Below, one piece after another: positions 12,263-23,510 of a stretch of DNA of 64,000 nucleotides. Every line of letters starts with the position of its first letter. Within the stretch, counting starts at the first letter, position 1. The stretch is from Symbiodinium natans (taxonomy: Eukaryota > Sar > Dinophyceae > Suessiales > Symbiodiniaceae), in the NCBI GenBank assembly GCA_905221605.1, contig CAJNDS010002518.1, forward strand, positions 248,001 through 312,000. The letters run 5' to 3'. A program made the translations under genes and the position numbers. The notes under the pieces are model-generated. The model did not search any database. It was not told where the DNA came from and worked only from the letters and a program-made list of their open reading frames with translations.

Positions 12263-12389
12263 AGTTGGCCCTCCTTGCTCGAAATCGCGAAATCTGACAT
12301 CAGGACAACGTGCATGTGAAGCTCGTGCATGGCAAGGCCTTTGTGGAAGAGCTCAGACACTCAGCTGCAGTGGTCTTGCCTCAATGTTT

Positions 12390-12433
12390 TTAGGGTTTAG
12401 GGTTTAGGGTTTAGGGTTTAGGGTTTAGGGTTT
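12390..12433. repeat. Telomere-like tract, six TTTAGGG
   Basis: Perfect units following TTTTTAGGG. Confidence 0.95.
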
Positions 12434-13854
12434 CCTGATACCTCGCATACTCGCATGGGGTTGTTTAGGTGCCCATCTCGGCCGCTTCGGGCGAACAGGG
12501 TTTTCCAAAGTTGCCTTGAGCGCACACCAACGCCGGCAACCAAACTGGACTTGGAACCCTAAAGCCTAAACCCTAAGCCCTAAACCCGAAGCTTGAAAAC
12601 ATCCGAGGAAGCATGCAAGCTTCTTGGAAGGAGCTTGCAGCTTTGCCACCGCGTGCGCAGCAGCTTGTTTCACACTTGCAGTGCCTTTCAACAAGATGTG
12701 GTACATACTTACCTACTTCTTACATATACAAAGAACACTAAAGAGTACTCAGTATTCATCTATACGCATTCGTCTTACACTGTGCACATATATTTGTCTG
12801 TTTACTCTAATTGCCTAAACCTTTCTTGCACCCTCCCCAACTGATGAATTCGACCACTGTTCGCGACAGGAAGCATTTTCGTCGACTTGGCTCATGAAGT
12901 TACGCTCGGTAGCAATCTCGCCTTGCCGAAGAATCCCACCTCGTCGTCGAAAATGATCCATAGCCAGAAATTGTTTACCGTTAAGTAGCGGCATTCAGAG
13001 GGGGTGGAAGGGACAGAGAACTAGTGCAGGAAGAGCCATGAAAGTAATGACATGCGCGCCCGCTTCCCCCAAAGCGCCAAACACAACCCTAAACCCCAAA
13101 TCCAAAGGTCCGTTTTCGACTGGGCAACGAGCAAAGACGTACAGATCTGCTACATGTACGAGCTCCTTCGCGCCTACAGGCCCTGCAATCCTTGGCACCA
13201 GGCTATGTTTGCAGGCATATTGCATGATATGTAACCGTTAACCGTTAACCTATAATGTATACTATCTACTGTATAGGACAATATATAACATATTGTATAT
13301 GATGTATGATGCGTAACTTTGAACATATTATCGACAGTATGTCATGTATTATATAAATATCAATTCGTATATCTTGTATGTTACAGTATGCAGTGTTTTG
13401 AAACTTGTAATTATAATTCTAATTCTTGGGATTGACTCCGATGGGCAAGAAGAGTGCGTGGGGTGCCTTTCTTGTGCCTGCGGCCTGCAATCATCTGCAC
13501 GACGCCAGCCAAGTTTTGCCTGAATTGCCCCAACCCCGAAACCCCGATAAGCCCGAAGCCCTAAACCCCAAGCTCCCTCGCCTCAGCCTCAGCAGCATGC
13601 AGGACCAAGTTGGCCTACAAGCCTTCTTCCGAGGGCACCATCGCGAGGCTGTTGAAAACGAGCCTTGCGCTGCGTTGGCTTAGAGCTTTAGGGCTTTTCG
13701 GGCACAGGGTGAGGCTTATGGGGTTTTAAGTTTGTAGGGTGTTGTGCTTGGGAGTGCTTCAACTTGTTCACACACTGCCATGCAGATCACCTTCTTGCAC
13801 AGCAGATATGCTTGGAAGTGTGAACCCTAAGCCCCATAAACCCTCTAACAAAAA
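12434..13854. other. No recognised gene; AT-rich middle
   Basis: Decayed telomere-like units near 12555 and AT-rich DNA at 13240-13430. Short frames only. Confidence 0.55.
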
Positions 13855-14015
13855 ACATCAAGAATATTCATAATCACCATCATAAAGATTTCAGAATAAT
13901 AATCAGAATCATGATCATAAAAGAATATTCTGATCAAAGATTAATAATAAAAACACTAATAATAGTAGTACAAAAATAATAACAATAATAACAATAATAA
14001 TAATAATAATCATAG
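13855..14015. repeat. AT-rich AATAAT/ATCATA low-complexity DNA
   Basis: Loose AATAATAAC-type repeat with no coding character. Confidence 0.85.
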
Positions 14016-14219
14016 TAGCAATATCAAGCCTCCGTAGAAGAATCGGCCCCTTGCTCTCTCAGGAGAACCTCCTCGTGCGGTGACAAGAGCTACAGGCCAG
14101 GTGCAGCGCCTTGGAGCAATACGAGTCGTTTCTGAGACCCTGCAGACTTCATGTGTTCCCCTACTACCCCTCTATACTACCCCCCCCCCCCCTAGGTTCC
14201 CCCCCATAATTCAGGCTCT

Positions 14220-14403
14220 TTAGGGATAGTTAAGCCCCATTGAAGACTCTACACAAAAGACGAGAGAGAATCTCGGCGCCTCAGCGGCCAGCCAGTCAAA
14301 ATCTGAGTTCCATTCGTGGGGGCCTTTCAGGACAGCGTGCGCGCGGACAAGGGTCGCCGCAGCTACTGCCCCTCGGAAGAAGTGTTGCTCACATAGGTAT
14401 TTC
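14220..14403 (-). CDS. Exon-like block bordered by an inverted-repeat element
   Basis: On the - strand the block begins right after TATTTCAG, which is the end of the inverted-repeat element at 14395-14492. It reads KYLCEQHFFRGAVAAATLV, then AHAVLKGPHEWNSDFDWLA, and stops at TAA. The codon pattern looks coding and no repeat character is present. Function is unknown. The element's terminus appears to supply the 3' splice site. Confidence 0.42.
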
Positions 14404-14492
14404 CTGAAATAGGGGTACCTTAATATACTCCAGAATAGTATAATGCTCATGATAGGAACCCCAAAAGGGTACCCCCTATTTTTCGGAAACAC
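14395..14492. mobile_element. Family 1 inverted-repeat element
   Basis: AGGTATTTCCTGAAATAGGG to CCCCCTATTTTTCGGAAA. Borders the - strand exon-like block at 14220-14403. Confidence 0.72.
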
Positions 14493-15566
14493 CACATCCA
14501 AGAAGTGGGGTAATGGGTAATCTCGTTTTGGCAAGTGGTGGTTGGGTAAGTTGTGGGATGGACGACCGTCGGATCAAGTATCTCTTTGGCTGTCGGCTGT
14601 CGGCCGCACGCGCCACTGCGGGCTTTCGTAGGTATATTGCATGTATGTATTAAGGCAGATGTATTAGACACGTATACCCACACGGTTTTGCTGAATGTTA
14701 TGTCTATCATTTCGAAGGGCTGCATATGTGAGTATATATATATATACATACTTAACACAAGACGATTACCTTCAGAACTCACAATGACATCCTATGCACA
14801 TGCCTATCGCGTCCTTGAGTCGGCGTCTAGAAAGCCGAGGCATCGAGTCTTGGCCCGTTCCCGTAAACGCCTCCGCCATGGGCGAGGCTGCCTTCGCTGA
14901 GTGGTGTGCCCAAGTGCGGGCTCGCGCCCCCAAGTTCTAGGTTGCGTGGGGGGGGGCTTGGGGGGTTCGCTGAAATCTTAAAGGATGCCAGTTCTAGATG
15001 GTGCCTACTAGGGGACCCCAGAACAGCACCACGCTTGGTGGCCCTGGTGAAGTGTGCCGGGGCTTGTAAATAGAAGAGAGCGCGGTGGCAGGGAGCTCTG
15101 CCATCAGCCTCCGCTACCGTTGCCCAACGTGGTTTCGGGCATGGCTGATTGACCCAAAGCTGGTTGATTCTTTACTCCTTAAGTTAAGCCCTAAACTCTG
15201 AACCCAAACTCAGGTTTTTCTGGAGGACTTTTGGTCTATCTTGGAATGCTTTCGGCAAAGCGCAGGAGACCTGAACCCTCCCAAGCCCTAAAGTAAACTC
15301 TTAAGCCAAACCGGTGAATTCAAAAACAAAGGGCGATAGTGGACTCCAAGTTTCAAGTAGTGGACCCCAAATTACGAGATCAGAAAGCAGGAGAGCTCCG
15401 GCAGTAAGGGTCAGAAAAAGTGGCCTTCCTCCAATTGCGCGGCACGCAGCAGATGTCAAGGGCGCATGTTGGGTCCGACAAAAGCAAACACCTGCTTGCC
15501 TTGGAATGGCACAAGCGACTCCGTGTAACTTAGCTCTGGCAATCGCCAGTGTCACTTGATTGAGCA
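14493..15566. other. No recognised gene
   Basis: A short TA run near 14735, a G run near 14949, and scattered CCCTAAA-like units. Confidence 0.55.
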
Positions 15567-17072
15567 ATGCAGTACTCCCACAATTTCCGCCGACACAGGC
15601 ATGGAAGAAAGGATGCTGCAGCGTTCCATCCAGCTGCTATCACGCCTCGCGCATCCTCCACGTCCAGTGAGCAGGACGTGGATGACCAGGCGGAGTCTGA
15701 CTGGAGTAGCGTTGAAGCAGAGGCGGACGACCTTTGCTGCTACATCTCACTGGCATCGGCTCACGAGAACGACACGGTTCTTGGATTGGGCTTGTTTGCG
15801 CATCGGCGGACGCGCCGCCAAGTCCGCCTAAGGCTCCCACATGATGTGTCGTTCAGCTTGGACTACCTGGACGTGAGCGCCTTCAACACAGGGCTACAAA
15901 CCATGGCCAATCGAGGTAGGGAGCCAGCTTTGGTGTCATCTTCCCGTGGCCAGCTCAATGCCTGGCTTCCGCTCTTCGTCGACAGCAAGCATTGGACTCG
16001 TGCAAGGCCATACGTTGAATCCGCCATCACGGCTCTGTCCGGTGTTCCCTGTGCCGGGACCTTTCCCGAAATAGCACTCTCAGTGTGCTGCTCATTGTTG
16101 ACACAGGCTGCCGTGTCCCTGAGCTTGGGACACAGCAAGGTCACCGAGCGCGCTGTCCAGATGTACGGAGACTCGCACAGGTTGCTCCTGCAGTTGGCGC
16201 ATGAATGGCCTGAGTTGCAGCAAGTGGCTCACCGCCGCTTGCGGCTGTTTCTGCACCACCCGGAGTCGCGCCTGCGCCACGTGACGCCCAGCTTAGGTGA
16301 TCTCTTGCATTGCATGCTCATTGTCGATGACCTGGAATGGGACGACCTGAAGGATGCCATTCTCCCCGAAGCTCTGCGAAGACACGTCTGGCGCCAGGAG
16401 TGCAAAGGCTTCGTCTTTGGCGGTACAAGCTCAGATGGGACAGCAGCATCAGCAGCAGGTGTCCTGGAAGAATGGGACTGGTTTGCGCCAGATGCATGCA
16501 AAGTTGTCTGCTTCATCGCTTCATACGTTCGCAAAGTCGGGCGGCCAAAGGATGCGTCGATCCAGGATGTGATGGCAGCCTTCGATCGGAACAACGGTCG
16601 GTTACCTAAAGCACACGAGGAGATCGCCTTTTTGTGCAAGTCTCTGCAGGAAGCATCCTTGCAGACTGTGCTGGATGTGATGGGCACATCCTACTCTGAA
16701 GAGTTCCTTGCCGAGACAGTGCTGTGGGCTGTCCGGCACGGTTCCCGTCAGTGGACCGGACCGGGTTCACGCCGGGATGCGATGGCAGAGGAGGGCTTGC
16801 AAGGGCCAGATGACCTTTGCCCCCTGCTGCACCGGCTCCAAGATCGCAAGAGTCGCAAGAATCGCAAGAGCCTTCGGGCTCGCAGAAGCGGTGGGTCGAA
16901 GTGCCATTGGAGACCCAAAGACCATCCTCAGATGCCCTCCACACCATCGCTGCAGGAGCTCGAAGAAGCAGCTTACGCGGCTTACACACACCTCGAGCTT
17001 CAGAACGCAATGCTTTGGAGCTGGCTTGTGTTCTACGATGCTGGATGGGCCTGGTGGGGCTACGGCTGGTAG
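15567..17072 (+). CDS. Unrecognised 501-codon protein
   Basis: This is the second-longest non-repetitive open frame in the window. It starts at an ATG and has codon-like composition throughout its first ~400 codons. I do not recognise a catalytic motif. Visible landmarks are an acidic Ser-rich start (about 30-55), a segment with SSSRGQLNAWLPLFVD (125-140) followed by KHWTRARPYV, a helical block, the segment SLGDLLHCMLIVDDLEWDDL (242-261), and FLAETVLWAVRHGSRQW (380-396). The arrangement recalls, without certainty, a protist domain found in large multidomain proteins. From about residue 425 there is a basic SRKNRKS stretch and then a Trp-rich end (WAWWGYGW), which may be intron read-through. 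No signal peptide or membrane segment is evident. It stands alone, with telomere-like islands further downstream. Confidence 0.6.
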   Translation: MQYSHNFRRHRHGRKDAAAFHPAAITPRASSTSSEQDVDDQAESDWSSVEAEADDLCCYISLASAHENDTVLGLGLFAHRRTRRQVRLRLPHDVSFSLDYLDVSAFNTGLQTMANRGREPALVSSSRGQLNAWLPLFVDSKHWTRARPYVESAITALSGVPCAGTFPEIALSVCCSLLTQAAVSLSLGHSKVTERAVQMYGDSHRLLLQLAHEWPELQQVAHRRLRLFLHHPESRLRHVTPSLGDLLHCMLIVDDLEWDDLKDAILPEALRRHVWRQECKGFVFGGTSSDGTAASAAGVLEEWDWFAPDACKVVCFIASYVRKVGRPKDASIQDVMAAFDRNNGRLPKAHEEIAFLCKSLQEASLQTVLDVMGTSYSEEFLAETVLWAVRHGSRQWTGPGSRRDAMAEEGLQGPDDLCPLLHRLQDRKSRKNRKSLRARRSGGSKCHWRPKDHPQMPSTPSLQELEEAAYAAYTHLELQNAMLWSWLVFYDAGWAWWGYGW

Positions 17073-17421
17073 AATGGTAGAACTTGGCGCAAAATGGTCG
17101 ACCCCCCCCTAATCCTTTGCCCTCACGCTGTGCGGCTAGTAAGTCACCCTCTTCGGCACAGCGTCACAGCCGGGACTTCTCAGCCCTCAGGTCACGTGAT
17201 GCTTTGTACAGCCGGCCCAGGTCTCACTTTCCTAGCGACATGTACAGTGGAGGATCACGAAGCTTAAAAGCGTCCCAGCACAGCTCCTCACAATCACACG
17301 TTCCTCGAGCGTTCTTCTGAGGCACGAATGTTCGCAGCCCTCGGTTCAAAGATGAAGAAGCGGAAGCGACACTGACACGCTGCAAAGTACGCGCCTGCGT
17401 CATGAGCCGCTATTAGAACAC

Positions 17422-17552
17422 CCCTAAGCCCTAAGCCCTAAAACTCTAAAACCCCAAACCCTAGAACCCGAAACCCAACAACCCTAACCCAAAAACCCTA
17501 AAACCCTAAACCCTAAAGCCCCAAAACCCTACAACCCTAAACCCTACAAAAC
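17422..17552. repeat. Decayed telomere-like tract, CCCTAAA/CCCTAAAA
   Basis: Roughly 15 units with mixed 7- and 8-mer spacing and base changes. Confidence 0.85.
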
Positions 17553-17674
17553 CTGTCATGACTGGCTGAAGCATGCTTGTCGCAGCCCGGCTTGGTATCG
17601 GCCTTCAGACCAAGGGATGGCAGCCAGCTCAGACGTTCAGCTCAGCCTTTAAGAGCATCTGGAGACCTTTCGGG

Positions 17675-17727
17675 GTTTAGGGTTTAGGGTTTAGGGTTTA
17701 GGGTTTAGGGTTTAGGGTTTAGGGTTA
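17675..17727. repeat. Telomere-like tract, seven TTTAGGG
   Basis: Perfect units. Confidence 0.95.
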
Positions 17728-18095
17728 GAAGCTAACGCTCAGATGAAAGCCAGGTCCCTGTGGAAACTCGTTCGGAACCGTTGGTATCAAAGGGTTCTGG
17801 GATCAGCGTGGGCGCCCTCATCACCACGTCGGGAGATTTCGGACATTGTGTGTGAGCATCGTGCCCCAAACCCAGCCAGCTTTCAACAAGAAGCAAACGC
17901 CTTTGGCAAACAAACACAGCCCTTGGCAGTCTCATTCCAGACCACCTTGCAGGCGCAGCCCCCGGCCTTGCCTCCGCCCAGCCCACCTCCGGTTCTCACA
18001 CAGGATCAGTCTGCACGTAAGCTTGGAGGGCTTCGAGTTGGGGGATTGCTGAAGTACGGTGTCCTGAGGGCTTGGGTAGCTGGGTGGTGCCCCTC

Positions 18096-18174
18096 CTCGC
18101 AGGAGCAGCCGCCACTCCCAACTGCACCGCCAGAGGCTGCTGTGTTGCGCGAAGAGCCCGTCTATGAACCCTAA
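18096..18174 (+). CDS. Terminal exon-like block ending in CCCTAAA
   Basis: After CCTCGCAG the frame reads EQPPLPTAPPEAAVLREEPV then YEP, with the stop TAA inside the first CCCTAAA unit. The same frame is open back to an ATG at 17743, with a proline-rich stretch (ALPPPSPPPV), so the whole may be one gene or exon. Unknown function. Confidence 0.28.
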
Positions 18175-18482
18175 ACCCTGAGCCCTGAAGGCCCTAAACC
18201 CTAAACCCTAAACCCTAAAAGCCCTAAACTTCCTAAACTGCCTAAACTTACTCAGCTTCCTAAACCCTGGGCAGGCCCGCCGGGAGAAGCCTGAGACGCA
18301 AGCGACGCGGGGCTCTCACTGCCCCTCCTTGTTATGGGGGGTTTGGGGGCGGGTCCCGAGAACCAATGTAGAGAAGTATGAGTTTCGCAAGCCCCTAAAC
18401 CCTAAAACCTAAACCCTGAACCCTAGACCCTAAACCCTAAACCCTAAACCCTAAACCCTAAACCCTAAACCCTAAACCCCAA
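18172..18482. repeat. Two CCCTAAA tracts around a 150-bp spacer
   Basis: A decayed tract at 18172-18260 and a mostly perfect one at 18390-18482. The spacer shows no gene. Confidence 0.9.
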
Positions 18483-18584
18483 GCCCATTTAGCGGTCGAA
18501 GCTGGTGACAGAGGTGCTTCCGGATGGTCCTGAACGGAGAGATCGAAGCAGCAGAAATGGGCCGCCAGCTTAGCAGAAATGGGT

Positions 18585-18769
18585 CTAGGGTTTAGGGTTT
18601 AGGGTTTCGGGTTGAGAGGGTCTAGGGTCTTGAGGTCTGAGATGCCACCCAAACGTTGGAATCTACCTACCTTTTTTGAGGTTGTCTTTCAGAATTTGCT
18701 AAATTTGCCTACACCCTAAACCCTAAACCCTAAGCCCTAAACCCTAAACCCTAAACCCTAAACCCTAAG
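18585..18769. repeat. TTTAGGG tract then CCCTAAA tract
   Basis: Three to four TTTAGGG units at 18585-18612. After a 100-bp spacer come eight CCCTAAA units with one CCCTAAG at 18713-18769. Confidence 0.9.
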
Positions 18770-18899
18770 TCTCTCCAGGTTCCAGGGAGGGCTCCAGACT
18801 TCCCAGGGCTTGGGCTTGGCGGCGTAACACGGCCTCCGTGTGCCTTTGGGTTGCTTGCGCCTGCTGCCAGTTTCGGATATATACATATATACATGTACA

Positions 18900-19032
18900 A
18901 CATTATCATTATTATTATTGTTGTTTATTTATTTATTTATTCATTCAATTATTTATTTATTTATTATGATGATTATTATTATTGTTGTTATTATTATTAT
19001 GATTATTATTATTATTGTCATTATTGTTAGTG
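18900..19032. repeat. TTA/ATTTATT low-complexity DNA
   Basis: TTATTATTATT and TTTATTTATT runs, ending in a G run near 19041. Confidence 0.88.
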
Positions 19033-19140
19033 TTTTTTGAGGGGGGGGGGCGCAATGTGGGTCTGAAGATCGCATCACTCCCCAAACGGTGAATGCGTTA
19101 GACCGCTGCAACCCTGCAACCCTTCCGGAAGACATGTGTA

Positions 19141-19214
19141 TGGGTTTAGGGCTTAGGGATTAGGGATGTTTAGGGTTTAGGGTTTAGGGTTTAGGGTTTA
19201 GGGTTTAGGGTTTA
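19141..19214. repeat. Telomere-like tract, TTTAGGG
   Basis: About nine units with GCTTAGGG and ATTAGGG variants. Runs straight into a partial inverted-repeat element copy. Confidence 0.93.
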
Positions 19215-19262
19215 AGGGTCCTTAAGGGCGAGGGGTTCAAGGGGGGTAGGTACCTAGGGAAC
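19215..19262. mobile_element. Family 7 partial copy
   Basis: GGTCCTTAAGGGCGAGGGG and TTCAAGGGGGGTAGGTACC match the 3034 copy. It abuts a TTTAGGG tract. Confidence 0.65.
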
Positions 19263-19591
19263 CTACGGGAAGCTTTAGCATGTCATCCCAGCCTCAAGCT
19301 GCGGGTGCTGGGTGCATGACCTGTCTGTTTGTCATGGACAGTCTGCCTGTCGGCCCGTGTGCTGTCCGAGCGGCTGTCGGTAGCTAACTCTCACTCTTTC
19401 TGCGCCTCTGTGTTTGTGTCTGTGACAGGGAGTGGCGGCAATGGCCCCTTCATGTGCGTCTTCTCGGCCAGAGTCTAAGTTAGCTGTGCTCGATGACCTT
19501 CGTTGCGGAGGCCGTCTCGTTTTCGCGTGTTGGCTCCCAGCAGTGAAGCGATGTCAGGTGCAGCACGGACCTGATTGGACACTGCTCACCG

Positions 19592-19752
19592 GGGTGCCTG
19601 ATGGGCCAGCACCTGAGCATGCTGCTGGCTTACGTCCTTGGGAACACGCCGGTACGCCTCCAGGATTACGCAGCTCGCCTGCAGCTCTATTGCTGCCACA
19701 TCAGTCCAGGCCCCAGAACAGATTTGTTCAGGTTCCCAAGGAGTGGCTGTGA
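19592..19752 (+). CDS. Exon-like block, unknown
   Basis: The frame from about 19592 contains MGQHLSMLLAYVLGNTPVRL and QDYAARLQLYCCHISPG, which looks coding. The remainder runs into a C homopolymer at about 19768. No family recognised and the borders are uncertain. Confidence 0.25.
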
Positions 19753-20308
19753 AATCCACCGCTACTACCCCCCCCCCCCCCCTTACCCCGTGGAACCTTC
19801 ATACATCTTCACGTTCATATGAGTCTACATGTCCTAGAAGGAAGGAACAAGAACCGACTGTTCCCCGAAACGCCCGGAGGTCTCCAACACCTGTTGACGT
19901 CCCTTGAAAGTTACGGCTCCAGGTTCCCTCCTGGCGTGGAGGTCTCTCGGAGGTGGTGTGGGACCTACTCATCGGAGCTCGATGGCCCTTTCTGGTACCC
20001 TGATCATGCTACTTTATAAGAACGGAGAATCTCAAACAGGGGCCCGTAAGTTCGATCTGCAAGATCATCACCCCGGGGTCATCTCGGACCTCAGAGCCTC
20101 CAGCTTCGGGCGTTGTCGAAAGGGTGCCTGTGTTGTTCTGGTGGTTGCTGGAAAGTTACACCCCGTATTCTTCAGGGCTCGAGACATCCTGAGGCAAAAG
20201 CCGTTTACCTTTGCCCTTGCTGAGCGAGGTTTGGAGCTTCCCCATTGGCTTGGTCTACAAATCCACCTCGCCGACGACCAAGAACAAGCAGTACAGCAGC
20301 AGTACTGC

Positions 20309-20400
20309 TTCCCAAAATAGGGGTACCCTTTTTGAGGGTTCTTTAAAGAAGCATTAGAACATCTGGGGCTATAAAAACAGGGGTCCCCTATTTTGGGAAA
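20309..20400. mobile_element. Family 1-like element with 15-bp inverted repeat
   Basis: TTCCCAAAATAGGGG at the left and CCCCTATTTTGGGAAA at the right are near-perfect reverse complements. 92 bp. Confidence 0.8.
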
Positions 20401-20496
20401 TGCCCAAGCCCAAATGTTCTCTTTGTCGCCATCCCCTGGGAGATGAGGCCTTTTGGATGGCCTCGGCTCGTGGTGACCGTGTATGGTGCGCCGCAC

Positions 20497-20568
20497 AGGG
20501 TTTAGGGTTTAGGGTTTAGGGTTCAGGGTTCAGGGTTCAGGGTTCAGGGTTTAGGGTTTAGGGTTTAG
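20497..20568. repeat. Telomere-like tract, TTTAGGG/TTCAGGG
   Basis: Blocks of three TTTAGGG, four TTCAGGG and three TTTAGGG: the variant is grouped, not scattered. Confidence 0.93.
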
Positions 20569-23510
20569 GCGACCATGACTTGATGCCCATCTGCCTGAGG
20601 AACAGATCTTTGCAATCGACGCGTTGCCTGGCCCTTAGCCAACTTGTGGAACATTCTGATGAGGTGTAGTTGCTTCAAGCAAGAGCTGTAGACATCATCT
20701 ACTAGTGGCTGCTTGGTTGCAACCGTTTGTGAAATCTCGTGAAAGAACAGACCTCGCAGCTGCTTGCAGAGACTACTTTCATTCGGAACCAGAGGGTGGA
20801 AGGACAGGGTGTGCCGGGGTGTACCTAGTTTTTTCACCCAAAATCGCCGTAATTGAGCCTAAACCTGTATATGGGGCCACAGGCCCCCTCCCTTACACCC
20901 CCTCCGGTTCCATGTGAAACTTGACGGTCATGACCTGCTGCCCAGGTCAAAGGGTATGGATCTGTTCACGTGCCTTGCCAACCCGGTAGGCACACGCGAA
21001 CGTCAAGGACTCAGTCGATGTGCTTTCTACTTGTGCTCGTCGGTGCCTGCCAGAAACCCAAAAAGGACACTAATCTCAATGAACCCTTAAAGCCCTGAAA
21101 GCTAAACCCTACGCCCTAAACCCTAAATCCCTAGCCTAACTTGTCTTTGGGCGCGTGAAGCTCAGGATACGCCTCTACTGCCCGCTGTCGTCCAGTCCTC
21201 TCACCAGACTGTTGGGTGGAGGTCTTAGATTCTGCGGTCATGTTATGGGAAACTATCAAAGATTGTTTTTATACTAGTGAACACAGAAGAATTGTTCAGT
21301 GTCACACAATATAACAAAATCACAACATAACAGTATAACAATATTAAAATACATCAATAGAACAGTATAAGAATATACTAATATAACAGTATATCATATA
21401 CGCATTGCAGTAATATAGGAGCACAGTCAAAAATATTTTGATAGTATCATGATATGTAAGAATATAGCGCTATACTAATCGAAAAGTTGACTCATAAAAT
21501 AAAAAAAACAAAGTCGCAGAATCATACAATCATACAATCGTAGACTCGTACACGAATACACAAATATTGACATATGATAATGATGATGATGATGATGACG
21601 ATGATGATGATGATGACGATGGCGACGACGACGACGACATCAGAAAAGCATATACTCATCCAGTCATATAATCAGATGAAAGTAGAAGGGTGTAAGAGTA
21701 TAATGAAATATTAAAATGTTACGAGTTGTTCTGGGGGGGCTTGTGCCGGGCCTCTTGACAAAAGCCCGCAGCAAGGTCTCTACTCCGCCTTCCTCATCTC
21801 TCATGCTGCGACCATTTCTGCAGAATTTTGGGGCATAGTTTTCTCTATGAAGCTGTGGATCATGTTTTTGGGCCAGATTTTTCGGCCCGAAACATTTCTT
21901 TATTAACACCCGCATCAACATTTTCATGTTGCTCTGACTGAAAGCCTTCTTGTTTTGAGTGACGAGGATGAGGATGAGGGTAGTGATGGCGATGATGCGA
22001 CGTCGACGGCGGTGACGATGATGGTGGTGGTGATGATGATGATGTTGCCACTACGATGTATGGTGATTGTTGTTGTTCTCTGATCTCTGGTCCCATTTCG
22101 ACAGGGCCCCCGGATGTCTGAAGGTGCAAGAAAAGGGGCCATCATCTTGTGAGCTGGCCATGTGTTCGAAGTTTCGAAGGCTGCGCAGTGTCCATGAGGT
22201 GCGCTCTTTGGCAACCCCGCCCAGCTGGTGGATCCCCGCATCCTTGCCGGAACAGATGGACGCGAGGTAGCTTGCGAGTGTGCTTCATGGTCAACCGGGT
22301 TTAGGGTTTAGGGTTTAGGGTTATGGTCTTCTGTGCCGCGTGTCAAAGTCGTTGAGTTTCTTGAAGCCTCAATCCTGTGCAGGTAATACGGGTGCAGTCA
22401 GGTGGCAAGGCAGTGCGGGCCGGATTTTGTGGTACCCAAACCTTATCAACTAAGAAGCATGCAAAATGCTATTATTTTTAATATTATTGTTGTTGTTGTT
22501 ATTATTATTCTTTTTCTTTACTATTATTACTATTATTCAGAGTATCATCATTATTATTATCATTGTTTCTATGACAAACACCTGTTAACCCTCAACATGT
22601 TCAGCTCCTGGAGGGTTCGGCTGTCAGGTCCGGGTGAATTTCGACGTGCTGCTCAAAGACACAGAGCCCTTCAATTATGCATTCTGATCCTGAGATAATG
22701 TGCCAAAGCTTCGCACATTAGCTTTCCAGATTTGCTGCTGTTTAGGCTGGTCTGCTGAGGGGCAAAAACCCTCGTTGTGCCTGATACTGGTAGCAGTCGC
22801 CTCTTTCCAGCATTCTCCTGCGCTCGTGGCCCTGCATCCTGACCTGTGCCTAAACCGCTGCAAGAAGCCTGGACGTCACTCTGGCTGAGCGTGCTCGCTC
22901 AGTGTATCATAGGCTGTGGCTGCAATCAGCTGACTGCATGGTCGATGATTGCGTGGGCACACATGGCCTTGGGCGATTGCAGCGCTGGAACAGTGGCAGT
23001 GCATGCTTTCATGTCGACGTTCTTCCGAACTCGCATATCCTTAGGGATACTTGGGATTAGTTTTTGTTGTTTGGGTACCTTTATTCCTAAGAAACAGCTA
23101 AACTTATAATTCTTGCCAGGGTCCCAAGTTCAGTATAGTATCCGGGCTGTTGATATTCTGGGTTTTTTGAGTACCCGGTACCCTCAATATCAGGTACCGT
23201 GCAGGAATCGGAACGCGAAAGTCACTGTAACTGTAATGTAGACCCCACTCGCCCCGATATCGGCAAAGCAGTACTTGCTTTCCAAGACTGTTGGCTGTCG
23301 CTCACATGCTCAGACCTTCGCAGCTTTCACGCCAGCTCGGAATGAAGTGGGATGAAGTGCACGCAGACATAGTCTACACGTTCGCAGTTGGCATTGTACT
23401 CCCCCGCTTAAAGCTCGAACCCAAATTCTCACGGTGCAAAAGTCAAGCCGACATGCTGCACTCCGGCATCAGATTTCCAGGTATGAACGACATCTGATTC
23501 AGCAAGCGCC
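20569..23510. other. No recognised gene; AT-rich and GAT-type simple sequence
   Basis: A three-unit TTTAGGG tract at 22298-22322. Frames at 22846-23109 are possible but unsupported. Upstream of the MORN gene no promoter element can be recognised. Confidence 0.5.
21283..21640. repeat. AT-rich DNA with ATAACAGTAT motif, then a GAT repeat
   Basis: ATATAACA, AGTATAAC and similar motifs to about 21570, then GATGATGAT and GACGACGAC to 21640. A related GATGATG stretch lies at 21965-22045 and an ATT-rich one at 22465-22565. Confidence 0.8.
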
